Origin: a virus
IMG/VR virus record: IMGVR_UViG_3300031825_000009
Span: 1-61,795 of that record
DNA length: 61,795 nt
Strand: one strand, 5' to 3'
Shown here: in pieces, positions 16,432-24,503 of the stretch
Numbering within the stretch: position 1 is the stretch's first letter
Layout of the letters: every line of letters starts with the position of its first letter
Translations under genes and position numbers: made by a program
Notes under the pieces: model-generated
Database searches by the model: none
What the model saw: only the letters and a program-made list of their open reading frames with translations
What the model was told of the DNA's origin: nothing

Positions 16432-16466
16432 GGCCGGCCCCGCGGAGGGAGCCGCTAGGACCGGCC
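16432..16466 (-). other. Intergenic GC-rich hairpin upstream of the fibre-like module
   Basis: On the minus strand GGCCGGTCC pairs with GGGGCCGGCC (9 bp, one G-U), closed by a loop that itself contains GCGG/CCGC. There is no U-tract, so an RNA-processing site or attenuator is more likely than a terminator. Confidence 0.45.
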
Positions 16467-16476
16467 AGTGTAGGTG

Positions 16477-17874
16477 TTAGGACGCCTCGGCGCGGCGGGC
16501 GTCGAAGGCTTCGAAGACGTGGAAAGTCCGGCCAGGGAACTTCTTGGCGAGACGGTAGGCTTCCCGCGCGGCGTCGTACCGGTTCTGGTGAACCTTCGGG
16601 GCGGGCGCCGGGGCGAGCTTGCCGCCGACCTCCTCGATCACGATGCAGCCGTCGAACCGGGCGGCGGCCTCGACCACCGGCTCCAGCTTGGGCAGCTTCA
16701 CGAGGCGGCCACCAGCGTACTCGTCGATCCACCAGCCGCGGCCGCTGGGAACATTCCCGTGGCAGGTGTGGCCACGGTCCCACCCATCGATCTCCACGCC
16801 GGGGAAGGCGACGAAGCCGGCGGACAGGCACCGGAAGACCCCCTCGTGGCCGTCGCTGCGGGAGCCCGGCCAGACGATCAGGACACGGTCGCCATTCTTG
16901 AGGTCCTTCGGGTCGGCCTGGGCCAGCTCGAAGTCCTCCGGGGAGTAGCCGCCGTCCATCTGCGAATTGTGGTCCTTGATCCAGCGGACGTAGAGGAACT
17001 TGTTCAGCCTGTTGGGCACCTTCTCGATGACCGCCAGGGCGCCCTTGCTGGCGGACATACCACGGTTGTTGACGAGGCGGACGACGTCGCCCTTCTCGAA
17101 CGTCGGCTTGGCGGGCTCGGTCGGGAGCTTCTTCAGGCCATACCGCGGGACGTACCAGCAGTGGCCGTCCTTGAAGCGCTTGCCGCTCTTCGTTCCGCCG
17201 AGGCCGTCGTGGCCGCCGACGTGCTGGTCACACTCCACGAGCGGGTTGGACGAGCTGCGGGCGAAGTCGACGACCGTTCCCGTGACTCCGAGGGCCGCCC
17301 GGTTCGTCCCGATGCGGCCGACGATCTGGACCCGATCCCCCACCTTGAAGCCGCCCGAGGCGGGCGCCGTCTTCTGGGCCTCCTTCACCTCCTCCGGGAG
17401 GCGCTCGACGAGGGTCTGGGAGGGATCGCGGTTGATGCGCTGGCCGTCCAGGCTGTACCAGCGGCGGCTCATCGACGTGCGGTCGGCACTGGTCCCGAGG
17501 GAGACGACCCGAGCGCCGACCGGGTAGCCGCCGCTGTCGTGGGGCTCGAACTCCCTCACCTCGACGATCGTGCCGTCGGCCTGCTTGAAGCGGCGCCCGA
17601 CGTCGTCCTTGGTGATCTCCAGGGGCGCCGTGGCGACGTGCTTGAGCTGGGCCTGCGGGACATTCCAGCAGGTGCCGTCGGCGAACTCCTTGCCCGCCCG
17701 GCCGCAACCGTTGTGTCCATCGAAGCCGGGACCGAAGTCGACGAGGAAGGTGCTCCAGCGGCCGCTCGGGGTGTCCTTCACGACGCCATCGCGGTCGATG
17801 TTCCGCCCGTCGTAGTTACCCACGCCGCGGACCTTGTCGCCGACCTTGAACACGTTCGAATGCTCGTTCGTCAT
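16477..17874 (-). CDS. Protein with four repeated SH3/KOW-like modules, unknown function
   Basis: A 465-residue protein built from about four repeats, each opening with an F/L-x-x-GD-x-V beta strand: FKVGDKVRGVG near residue 9, FKVGDRVQIVG near 176, FEKGDVVRLVN near 260, LKNGDRVLIVW near 330. Repeats 1, 2 and 4 continue to an acidic-glycine segment and a conserved Cys/Gly/Trp step (GFDGHNGCGR to GTCWNVP; GGHDGLGG to GHCWYVP; GWDRGHTCHGN to GRGWWID). The opening resembles small SH3 or KOW barrels that bind RNA or proteins. I know no named function. It occupies the place where T7 carries lysozyme gp3.5. A helix rich in Arg/Ala closes the protein. Confidence 0.75.
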   Translation of the reverse strand: MTNEHSNVFKVGDKVRGVGNYDGRNIDRDGVVKDTPSGRWSTFLVDFGPGFDGHNGCGRAGKEFADGTCWNVPQAQLKHVATAPLEITKDDVGRRFKQADGTIVEVREFEPHDSGGYPVGARVVSLGTSADRTSMSRRWYSLDGQRINRDPSQTLVERLPEEVKEAQKTAPASGGFKVGDRVQIVGRIGTNRAALGVTGTVVDFARSSSNPLVECDQHVGGHDGLGGTKSGKRFKDGHCWYVPRYGLKKLPTEPAKPTFEKGDVVRLVNNRGMSASKGALAVIEKVPNRLNKFLYVRWIKDHNSQMDGGYSPEDFELAQADPKDLKNGDRVLIVWPGSRSDGHEGVFRCLSAGFVAFPGVEIDGWDRGHTCHGNVPSGRGWWIDEYAGGRLVKLPKLEPVVEAAARFDGCIVIEEVGGKLAPAPAPKVHQNRYDAAREAYRLAKKFPGRTFHVFEAFDARRAEAS

Positions 17875-17930
17875 GCTGAGCTTGCTCTCGTTCTGCTTGC
17901 GTTCGTTCTGGGGAGGTTCTTGGTCGACCG

Positions 17931-18503
17931 TCAGCGGGTCTCGGGGGAGACCGGGGCGACGAGGTCGAAGTCGGACTTCTTGTGGGTGTGGCTCATGGCG
18001 CCGGGGGTGTGCCGGGCGGTGCCGTCGGCATTCCAGACGAAGCCGTCGCCGACCTTCTGGATGAAGCCGGGGTAGTGGAACGTCTTCATCGGGCCGTAGA
18101 CCTCGCCGTTCCTGGCGCGGTACTTCTTGCCCACCCTGACGACGATCGGGGCCGCCGGGGCGGGCTGCTTCTCGCGCTCGATCTTGTCGCCGATCTGGCG
18201 GGTCTTGAGGTCCTGCCCGTAGCTCACCGGCTTCTGGCCGACGAGGTAGTAGCGGGCGTAGCGCTGGCCGTTGACGTCCATCTTCGGGACCGAGACGATG
18301 TCGTAGCCGGCCGCCTTCAGGTCGCAGATGCGCCGGCTCAGGGAGCGGCAGCGGTAGAGCGCCTGGGCTTCGATGGCCGAGATGTGGCCCGGCCCGCCGG
18401 CCGCCGGCATCAGGTGCCGAAGGATCAGCTCGTTCATGGACTTGGCGTTGACGCGCTGGAACGGGCTGGCCTTGACGGCCCTGGTCTTCGGCTTCGTGGT
18501 CAT
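17931..18503 (-). CDS. HTH-domain phage protein
   Basis: A 190-residue protein. After a basic N-terminus, residues about 25-90 (ELILRHLMPAAGGPGHISAI, AQALYRCRSLSRRICDLKAA, GYDIVSVPKM, YARYYLV) form a winged-helix pattern seen in small phage DNA-binding proteins. The C-terminal half (VGKKYRARNGEVYGPMKTFH, DGFVWNADGTARH) is a separate unrecognised small domain. ATG has AGGGAA upstream. A DNA-binding, possibly regulatory role is inference. Region 17875-17930 before the next gene contains repeated GAACG-type motifs but no recognised promoter. Confidence 0.65.
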   Translation of the reverse strand: MTTKPKTRAVKASPFQRVNAKSMNELILRHLMPAAGGPGHISAIEAQALYRCRSLSRRICDLKAAGYDIVSVPKMDVNGQRYARYYLVGQKPVSYGQDLKTRQIGDKIEREKQPAPAAPIVVRVGKKYRARNGEVYGPMKTFHYPGFIQKVGDGFVWNADGTARHTPGAMSHTHKKSDFDLVAPVSPETR

Positions 18504-18559
18504 GGGTGTTCGTTCCCTGTTGAGGGTGCCTAGAGAGGCTCGATGGGTGGGGGTGAAGG

Positions 18560-18588
18560 GGCGGCCCCAGGAAGGTCCCAGGGCCGCC
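18560..18588 (-). other. Strong intergenic hairpin between endonuclease and HTH gene
   Basis: GGCGGCCC and GGGCCGCC form a perfect 8-bp stem with a 13-base loop directly downstream of the endonuclease stop on the minus strand. No U-run follows. It could be a processing site of the kind T7 has between early and middle genes, or a weak terminator. Confidence 0.5.
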
Positions 18589-18594
18589 GTGAGG

Positions 18595-18987
18595 TCAGTG
18601 CTTGGTGGCCGCCTCGATCGCCTTCCAGCGGGCTTCGCTGTAGGGCTCGGCGAACCACTCGGGAGGGATGCGGGCGTCCGCGAAGCGGAACCCGTAGCGC
18701 CGGCACCAGTCGGCGTAGGTCGTCTTCGACGCCTTCGTCAGACGAGACGAGGAGCGGCTGAAGACGAACCGCAGGTCCAGGTCAGGGTGCTGCTCCTGGA
18801 GAAGCTTGTGCTTCTGGCGATCCTCGGTGAGGAAGCGCCCCTTGGTTTCGACGATGATGCCGTTGGGAAGGATGAAGTCCGGCCGATACGTCGAGGGCTT
18901 GCTCGGCTTGACGTAGGCGAGGCGGACTTCCTCGTACTTCACCTGGAGGCCCGCCGCGGCGATCTGGGCCGCGACGGTGTCCTCCAA
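18595..18987 (-). CDS. Endonuclease I, Holliday-junction resolvase (T7 gp3-like)
   Basis: T7 endonuclease I resolves branched DNA and breaks down host DNA. Here RPDFILPNGIIVETKG contains the catalytic Asp and the Glu-x-Lys pair, and DRQKHKLLQEQHPDLDLRFV and RFADARIPPEWFAEP follow as in T7. The only standard start (TTG 18987) would put the catalytic Glu of SGLED at residue 2 and cut off the conserved YRSG before it. The frame stays open upstream through AAGYRSG and into the end of the SSB gene (to about 19050) without ATG, GTG or TTG. The real start is therefore probably upstream and non-canonical, for example an ACG at 19050 five bases after AAGGA. Confidence 0.92.
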   Translation of the reverse strand: MEDTVAAQIAAAGLQVKYEEVRLAYVKPSKPSTYRPDFILPNGIIVETKGRFLTEDRQKHKLLQEQHPDLDLRFVFSRSSSRLTKASKTTYADWCRRYGFRFADARIPPEWFAEPYSEARWKAIEAATKH

Positions 18988-19027
18988 GCCGGAGCGATAG
19001 CCGGCGGCTAGGCCCCGTGCGTCGGGC

Positions 19028-19768
19028 TTAGAAGTTGCCCGAGCCGTCGTCTTCGTCCTTGGGCGAGGTGCTGCCGTCGTCGGCCTGGGCGCCCTCGGCG
19101 GCCGGAGCCTCCGGGTTGCCGTCCTCGTCGTAGCTCTCGAAGCCGTCGTCGTAGGTCTCGAAGCCCTCGGTCGGGTTGACCTCGACGCCGGTGCCCTGGA
19201 CCAGCTTGATGATCTGGGCAGCGACCAGCTTGACGCTGACGCCGACCTTCTTCTGGCCGGACCAGTAGTCGGCCTCGGCCGTGAAGTTGACGGCCATCGT
19301 CGATCCGGACCACGGGACCGCCTTGGTCGGCTTGCCCTTGCCGTCGACCACGACCGGCCGCTGGTTCACGACGTTCTCGACGCCGGTCTTCTTGTCCTTC
19401 CAGCGGCGGACAGCGTTCATCTTGAACTCGCACGAGATCTCGCCGGTGGGCTCGGCCTCGTCGTCGAGCACCTCGCGGAACGGCGAGCGGGCCATCTCGG
19501 CCTCCTTCAGGGCCACGAGGAGCTTCTTCTTCTCCTTCGGGTCCTTCTCGGCGGCCGCGGCGGCCTTCATCTCGGCCATCTTGTCGGTCGCCATCTTCTC
19601 GACCTTCTCGCGGATCGGGGAGATGACCTCGGCCGGCCAGATCAGCGTGACCTTGTAGACCCCGTCCTTGTTGAACTTGGTGTCCGGGACGTCGAGGCGC
19701 GGGTAGAGGGCGCGGCCCGGCGGGGTCGTGAACTTCACGCGGTTCCGGGGCTTGTAGGCTTCGGCTAT
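19028..19768 (-). CDS. Single-stranded DNA-binding protein (T7 gp2.5-like), likely AUA start
   Basis: A gp2.5-type SSB. VYKVTLIWP, CEFKMNAVRRWKDKKTG, RPVVVDGKGKPTKAVPW and VGVSVKLVAAQIIKLV follow the T7 order. The C-terminus is strongly acidic and ends in phenylalanine (DEDDGSGNF), the tail that contacts polymerase and helicase in T7. The only standard upstream start is TTG 19807, which has no ribosome site. ATA at 19766-19768 follows AAAGGA at about nine bases and gives MAEAYKPRNRVKFTTPPG, close to the expected family N-terminus. I prefer ATA; 246 residues. Confidence 0.9.
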   Translation of the reverse strand: MAEAYKPRNRVKFTTPPGRALYPRLDVPDTKFNKDGVYKVTLIWPAEVISPIREKVEKMATDKMAEMKAAAAAEKDPKEKKKLLVALKEAEMARSPFREVLDDEAEPTGEISCEFKMNAVRRWKDKKTGVENVVNQRPVVVDGKGKPTKAVPWSGSTMAVNFTAEADYWSGQKKVGVSVKLVAAQIIKLVQGTGVEVNPTEGFETYDDGFESYDEDGNPEAPAAEGAQADDGSTSPKDEDDGSGNF

Positions 19769-19793
19769 GTGCTTGGTTCCTTTCAGGGGGTTC

Positions 19794-19976
19794 TCAAGCG
19801 CGACCAACGACCCCGGTGGGGACGACTAGAAAGTGCGGGTCGCTCTTGATGGTTTCAGCGTCCTCGGGACGGGCCGGCCGTTCGTGGTGAGTGTCCTCGA
19901 ACATGCGCAGCAGGGCCGCACGGGACGCTTTCGTGCGGCTTGTCTCGGGTCCAGTCAGAAAGACGGCCCAGGTCAG
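19794..19976 (-). CDS. Hypothetical protein, 60 aa, possible CTG start
   Basis: Reads MTWAVFLTGPETSRTKASRA if started at CTG 19976, which overlaps the upstream TGA (CTGA) in the same way as the GTGA/ATGA junctions elsewhere. The only ATG (19908 region, MFEDTHHERP) would leave about 36 residues. No family recognised. Confidence 0.45.
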   Translation of the reverse strand: MTWAVFLTGPETSRTKASRAALLRMFEDTHHERPARPEDAETIKSDPHFLVVPTGVVGRA

Positions 19977-20134
19977 AGGCGCTCGCTCGCCGTGGCCTCG
20001 TAAGCCTGGATGATCCGCTCGACGTCGAGGCCCTCGGCGAGGCACTCGGCGATCAGGTCGACCGGGACATGGGCGCGGTCGCCGTACTTGCGGAGGAGCT
20101 TGCGGAGGCGGCGCTCGTTGACAGAGACCCGCAT
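19973..20134 (-). CDS. Hypothetical protein, 53 aa
   Basis: Starts MRVSVNERRLRKLLRKYGDR and ends AYEATASERL. A compact basic helical protein with no recognised domain. ATG overlaps the upstream TGA (ATGA) and its TGA overlaps the next frame, so it fits the coupled chain. Confidence 0.6.
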   Translation of the reverse strand: MRVSVNERRLRKLLRKYGDRAHVPVDLIAECLAEGLDVERIIQAYEATASERL

Positions 20135-20415
20135 CACCGGCGACCCCGCACGTCGCGGACGATCTCCTCGCGGACGTACTCCAGAGCGGCAGCGATCTCC
20201 GGCTGGTCCTTGGAGGCGTCGAGGAGGTTCTTGGCGGCGGTCATGACGTCGAATGCGGACGCCTTGCTGGCCGCGCAGATGGCGATGAAGAGGAGCGCCG
20301 CGGCGTGGGCCTGAAGTTCCGCCTGGAAGTTCTGGAGACGGGACACGGCGGCCATCAAGGCGGCGCCGACCGCCTTCGGGCTGGCGTGGTTGAGCTTGTC
20401 GGGGTCGAGGATCAC
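20134..20415 (-). CDS. Hypothetical helical protein, 93 aa
   Basis: Starts MILDPDKLNHASPKAVGAAL and is alanine-rich and helical throughout, ending VREEIVRDVRGRR. GTG start overlaps the antirepressor gene stop (GTGA). No function suggested by motifs. Confidence 0.6.
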   Translation of the reverse strand: MILDPDKLNHASPKAVGAALMAAVSRLQNFQAELQAHAAALLFIAICAASKASAFDVMTAAKNLLDASKDQPEIAAALEYVREEIVRDVRGRR

Positions 20416-21338
20416 GGCAGCACCGGCTCCTCGATCACATGACCCTTGAGGAGCGTCAGCTTGCCCTCGGTGTAGAGCTTGGCGACTTCCTTCAGGCCGT
20501 CCTCGGTGACGTAGATGTCCACCGTGCCGAAATACTCGTTCACCCGCTCGGTGAAGAGCTTCTCCCGGAACTGGTGGTAGACCCGGTACGGGGAGGCGCT
20601 GTTGAGCCGGTAGAAGTACCCGAGGTTCTTCAGGTCCCGCTTGATCAGGTTCGAGTTGAGGCCGGGAAGGTAGCGGCCGAGGTGGCCGATGCGCTTCTTG
20701 GTCTTCCCGACGACCTGGGACACCCGCCCCAGCTCGTCCTCGGCCTGCCGCTTCGCCGCCCGCGCCGCCTCGGCCTCCGCCTTGGTCCGCGCGTGGGCCT
20801 CCAGCTCTTCGGCCAGCTTGAGCGACATGGCCGCGTTCTGCCGCAGCGCCGAGGCGAAGTCAGGCGGCAACGGGATCGGCTCGCCTTCCGGGAGCATGTA
20901 GCCGCCGGTCTTGCGGATGGACGGCAGGACCTCCCGCGTCACCCACTCCTGGAACGGCTTCGCGGCCGGCTTGTTGGATCGCATGATGAGCTTGTAGAGG
21001 CCGCTCTCGGAGACGGTCCGGTAGATGGTGTAGGGCTTGTGGGTGCCAGGGGAGGTTTCGATCGAAACGAAACCCAGCTCGTCTGCGGAAAGTGCGCGTG
21101 TGGCGTCGGTCACGTTCGCCTTTCCGGCGTGCGTCACGCGATAGCCGAGCGTCTTGCAGACGTCAGCGACCACGAACCACGGAGCCCCGTCGATCGTCAC
21201 CACGCGAACGGTGTGCGTCTTGGAGACGCCGTCGATGAGGGCCTGGAAGTCGAACCGCCGGACGGGCGACGCTTCGCTGGTCCCGGCGCTGAACTTGGAG
21301 ACCTTCGGGGCCTCCTTGGTGGCGGTGTGGGCGATCAC
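20412..21338 (-). CDS. BRO-N domain antirepressor-like protein
   Basis: A 308-residue protein. Residues about 25-135 are a BRO-N/ANT-type domain: HTVRVVTIDGAPWFVVADVC, KTLGYRVTHAGKANV, TVSESGLYKLIMRSNKPAAK, FQEWVTREVLPSIRKTGGYM. A charged coiled-coil follows (residues about 175-215), then a C-terminal winged-helix-like domain (LGYFYRLNSASPYRVYHQFR, VYVTEDGLKEVAKLY-like). Such proteins act as antirepressors or developmental switches in temperate phages, which fits a T7-like phage capable of lysogeny. GTG start overlaps the upstream TGA. No repressor gene for this phage is in the window. Confidence 0.85.
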   Translation of the reverse strand: MIAHTATKEAPKVSKFSAGTSEASPVRRFDFQALIDGVSKTHTVRVVTIDGAPWFVVADVCKTLGYRVTHAGKANVTDATRALSADELGFVSIETSPGTHKPYTIYRTVSESGLYKLIMRSNKPAAKPFQEWVTREVLPSIRKTGGYMLPEGEPIPLPPDFASALRQNAAMSLKLAEELEAHARTKAEAEAARAAKRQAEDELGRVSQVVGKTKKRIGHLGRYLPGLNSNLIKRDLKNLGYFYRLNSASPYRVYHQFREKLFTERVNEYFGTVDIYVTEDGLKEVAKLYTEGKLTLLKGHVIEEPVLP

Positions 21339-21733
21339 TGCTTGCTCTCCTTGCGCTTGGTGATGGTGTCCGCCGCCCGCTTCTTGGCCGCCCGCAGGGC
21401 TCCGGCCTCGATGTCGTGGCGGCTGGGGGCCGTGGCCGCGTAGCCCCGGCGTCGGGCGTCGCGGGACTTTGCCGCGGACCGGCCGCGCGTCTTGGGGGCG
21501 GCCTGCTTGCGCCGGGCGTCCAGCTCTTCGCGGACCTTGAACGGCAGGCGGCGGCTGTTCTTCGGGAGGACCTCGGTGTCCATCATGGCGAGGACCGCGG
21601 CCTTCCGAAGCTCGGACTTCTCGGCGCCCGTCATGCGGCTGCGGTCGAACGTCAGGCCGGCGACGCCGACCTCGTCGTGCGCCGCTCCGAGGCGGATCGT
21701 CAGGGCGTAGGAATGCTTGTGCTTGCTCGGCAC
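21335..21733 (-). CDS. Basic hypothetical protein, 132 aa
   Basis: Starts MPSKHKHSYALTIRLGAAHD, with a C-terminal half very rich in Arg, Lys and Ala (KTRGRSAAKSRDARRRGY). It is probably nucleic-acid binding by charge, but no domain is recognised. GTG 21733 start; its TGA overlaps the BRO-N gene. First gene after RNA polymerase. Confidence 0.55.
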   Translation of the reverse strand: MPSKHKHSYALTIRLGAAHDEVGVAGLTFDRSRMTGAEKSELRKAAVLAMMDTEVLPKNSRRLPFKVREELDARRKQAAPKTRGRSAAKSRDARRRGYAATAPSRHDIEAGALRAAKKRAADTITKRKESKQ

Positions 21734-21784
21734 TCGCGAACTCCAGATTGGTGTGTGAGGGGGCGCGAAGCGTTGGCGGAGGGT

Positions 21785-21803
21785 GGCCCCCATTGCGGGG
21801 GCC
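21785..21803 (-). other. Perfect 7-bp hairpin between RNA polymerase and the next gene
   Basis: GGCCCCC-GCAAT-GGGGGCC on the minus strand, directly after the RNA polymerase gene. There is no U-tract, so processing or pausing is more likely than termination. Confidence 0.5.
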
Positions 21804-21821
21804 GGCTCCTCGGCGCCTTGG

Positions 21822-24383
21822 CTACGCGAAGAAGAACGGGGACGAGAGGACCTCGGACAGGTCCAGCGTTCCCTGAGGTGGCAGCTCCGGGACCTCCTTG
21901 CGAAGGTCCTCGGGGAGCTGGCCGAGGAGGCGCTCGCGGAACTCGGCGAGCGGGTCGTGGTCGGTGTACATGCCGACGAAGGCGGCCCGAAGCTCGCGGG
22001 CGAGCGTGTCCGTGTCGGCGGCATGGGTGCCGTAGCTGTCGTGGACCATCGCGAACGACGCGATGCCGGCGGCTTTGGCCCGGAGGACCGTGAGCGTCAG
22101 CGCTGCCGCGTCCAGCGAGTGGACGAAGTTCGGAGCGATGGCGCTCGCCTGCCTGAGCTTGGCGATCTCCCCGGTGTCCTCCCGCACGAGCGGGCGGACG
22201 ATCTGCCCGTGAATGCGGGTCTTGACGCGCCGGTCGTGGTGGGCGGCGTAGCGCTGGTAGACCAGGAACCCGGACGGGGCGGCCCAGGTCAGCGGAATGT
22301 CCGCCTTTCCGGCCACTCGGGCGGCCGCCTGGAGCCACGACATGCCGACCCTCGCGGCCACCACGACTTGGCCGATCGAGGCCCAGACGAGCGACCCGAG
22401 CCAGCCGACGGCGGCGCTCCACTCCTCCTCGGGGACGTCGAGCGAGGCGCCGGCTGCGATCTTCTCGCGGACCGCGTCCCGCACGTAGTCGCGGCAGGAG
22501 GTGATGGTGCCGCCGTAGGGGAGGACCATGACCGACCGCTTGGTGATCTTGCGGTCGATCCCGAAGTCGAGGAAGGCGTGCGCCCAGGATCGCGTCGTCT
22601 CCTCCTCCACGCATTCATGGAGGGGGCGTGTGGCCACGTCCAGCAGGCGCTCCTCAACTACCTTGGCGACCTCCCCGTACACGTCCTGGGGCCGATCGCT
22701 CGGCACGAGGTTGACGGCTCGGCCGCCGACCGGGTCCCGGAGCATGGCCGAGTAGTGCTGGAGGCCGTTGCAGGAGCCGTCGAGGGCGATCGGCAGGGAC
22801 GAGCGAAACGCCAGCCCCTCGCGGAGGTAGCCGGACCACTCGTGGCAGGCCGCCAGGAACGACCAGGGGCTATCCGCGCCGGTCCACCAGCGGTTCGCGA
22901 GCGGGTCTGCGGCGACCGCCTGGATGGCCTCCCGGTGCCCGTCCACCCACGCTCGGCGGGCGTCGAAGGGGACCTTGTCCTCGCCCCAGGTGTTCGCCGT
23001 GTGGACCGCGAGCCAGTTGGCGGCGGCCTCCGTGCCCAGGGGCTTGCCCTCGGCGAACGTCAGGAGGCCCTTGGCGAGGTCGTCGCCCTGGGGCTGAAGC
23101 CACCGCGGCAGGGCATAGAGCCGCCCGCGGAAGTCCAGGTTGTGCGGGAAGTACATGGCCTCCCGCTCGGCGTAGTCCTCGGCGATCCGCAGGCACTCGG
23201 CGACGCTGCGCCGTTGGGTGACCAGCTCGGACCTGAGCCGGTAGACGTCGTGCGCCTCCCGTCGCCAGACCCGCCGGGCCTCCTCGTTGGTCTCGATGTC
23301 CTCCGGCTTGGCCGGGACCGGCGGATCGTCCCGCGGCGGCAGGATCGGAATGTCGAGCCCGCCGTCCCAGATGGCCTTGGCGACCTCCAGGACAGGGCGG
23401 TTCACCCGCCAAGGGGTCTCCTGGACGGCGTTGAGGGCGCCGGTGACGCGGCTCAGGTCCGCCTCGGCGGTCAGAAGCCGGCCATGCTCGGCCCGGTTCG
23501 AGAACTTCACGAGGCCGGCCCGCTGGAGCCTCTCGGTCCAGTAGCCGCCGCTCCGGAGCCCGGTCCAGGGCTTCGGCGGGATGACACACGGCCGGGCGGC
23601 GGGGGCGAGCCCCTCGACACGGCGGTTGTAGTCCGTCACCCAGGAGGCAGCCGCCGGCTCCAGGGCGAGCATGGTGGTCGTCTTGGGCACGCCGCGGACC
23701 ATCTTCCGCGCGGTGTCGAGTCGCACCATGCCGGTGGCGTCGATCAGCAACTCGACCAGCTTCGCCCCGACGATGACGCGCTCGCCGGCCGTCCACCGGG
23801 TGGGCTCGATCCCCTCCCGGAACATGGCGACCGAGATGGCCCGGCGCTTGTGGATCTCGTTCGAGGTCGTCTCGCGGAAGCGCCGCTCCCACCAGCGCCA
23901 GAGCGACGGGTGGGCCGCCTCGAAGCGGGCGACGGACGCCTCGACCTCCAGAGCCGTGCAGATCGCGTTGGCGACCGGAGCGAGTGGCTGCGGGCCGGAT
24001 GCGAGGCCGTCGAGGACGTGGCGGGCGGTGAGGTAGGCGATCTCGTCGGGGTCCATGTCCCCGACCAGGAGGACCGCCGTGTGGCGCGGCCCTGGGCGGC
24101 CGCTGCGGGCGTCCTCGAAGAACGATCGGATGGCCTCGGAGAGCGGTCCGACGACCGTCGTCAAGAGGCGCCTGTAGCCGGCGGCCTGGGTGGGGTGACC
24201 GCGTTCCTCGGCCCGCTTCAGGCGGTAGCGGAACACGTCGATCCCCTCGTCGTACATGCGGTCCTCGATCTCCTCTTGGACCGGCCAGAGCGGGTGGTCG
24301 GTAGGCGAACAGAACGTGATCGCGGGGCTTTCCTTTCTCGCAATTTCAAGACCGCTAGGCCACGCCTTACGCCACGGTGGCAC
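21822..24383 (-). CDS. Single-subunit DNA-dependent RNA polymerase (T7 gp1-like)
   Basis: The defining enzyme of Autographiviridae, transcribing the phage middle and late genes. PCVIPPKPWTGLRSGGYW, NLDFRGRLYALPRWLQPQGD, ALDGSCNGLQHYSAMLRDPV (catalytic Asp), TKRSVMVLPYGG (with the catalytic Lys/Tyr region) and APNFVHSLDAAALTL then FAMVHDSYGTHAAD (second catalytic Asp) all align with T7. It ends SSPFFFA, like the T7 FAFA foot. From GTG 24383 it is 853 residues (T7: 883). That GTG has no ribosome site. ATC at 24318-24320, ten bases after GAAAGGA, would give 832 residues and may be the true start. Its 5' end is about 120 bp from the tRNA 3' end. Confidence 0.96.
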   Translation of the reverse strand: MPPWRKAWPSGLEIARKESPAITFCSPTDHPLWPVQEEIEDRMYDEGIDVFRYRLKRAEERGHPTQAAGYRRLLTTVVGPLSEAIRSFFEDARSGRPGPRHTAVLLVGDMDPDEIAYLTARHVLDGLASGPQPLAPVANAICTALEVEASVARFEAAHPSLWRWWERRFRETTSNEIHKRRAISVAMFREGIEPTRWTAGERVIVGAKLVELLIDATGMVRLDTARKMVRGVPKTTTMLALEPAAASWVTDYNRRVEGLAPAARPCVIPPKPWTGLRSGGYWTERLQRAGLVKFSNRAEHGRLLTAEADLSRVTGALNAVQETPWRVNRPVLEVAKAIWDGGLDIPILPPRDDPPVPAKPEDIETNEEARRVWRREAHDVYRLRSELVTQRRSVAECLRIAEDYAEREAMYFPHNLDFRGRLYALPRWLQPQGDDLAKGLLTFAEGKPLGTEAAANWLAVHTANTWGEDKVPFDARRAWVDGHREAIQAVAADPLANRWWTGADSPWSFLAACHEWSGYLREGLAFRSSLPIALDGSCNGLQHYSAMLRDPVGGRAVNLVPSDRPQDVYGEVAKVVEERLLDVATRPLHECVEEETTRSWAHAFLDFGIDRKITKRSVMVLPYGGTITSCRDYVRDAVREKIAAGASLDVPEEEWSAAVGWLGSLVWASIGQVVVAARVGMSWLQAAARVAGKADIPLTWAAPSGFLVYQRYAAHHDRRVKTRIHGQIVRPLVREDTGEIAKLRQASAIAPNFVHSLDAAALTLTVLRAKAAGIASFAMVHDSYGTHAADTDTLARELRAAFVGMYTDHDPLAEFRERLLGQLPEDLRKEVPELPPQGTLDLSEVLSSPFFFA

Positions 24384-24435
24384 CGCCTAGCGGCCTCAAT
24401 GCCACCAAATCCGCTCCATTTCTGGAGCCATCAGT

Positions 24436-24464
24436 GCAAAGCGAAAGAGCCGCCCAGAGGCGGC
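24436..24464 (-). terminator. Terminator downstream of tRNA-Cys
   Basis: On the minus strand GCCGCC-TCTG-GGCGGC is followed by TCTTTCGCTTT. It lies 40 bp beyond the tRNA 3' end and before RNA polymerase, so it probably ends tRNA transcription. If the tRNA 3' end is the attachment site, this terminator was delivered by or shared with the T7-like phage. Confidence 0.65.
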
Positions 24465-24503
24465 CCTTAAACCATTGATCGCTGATCATTTCCAGATTTG
24501 GAG

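Noticed and set aside
21783-24470. 895-codon plus-strand frame over RNA polymerase
   Set aside because: Antisense shadow of the T7-like RNA polymerase, which has all catalytic motifs. It also runs beside the tRNA region.
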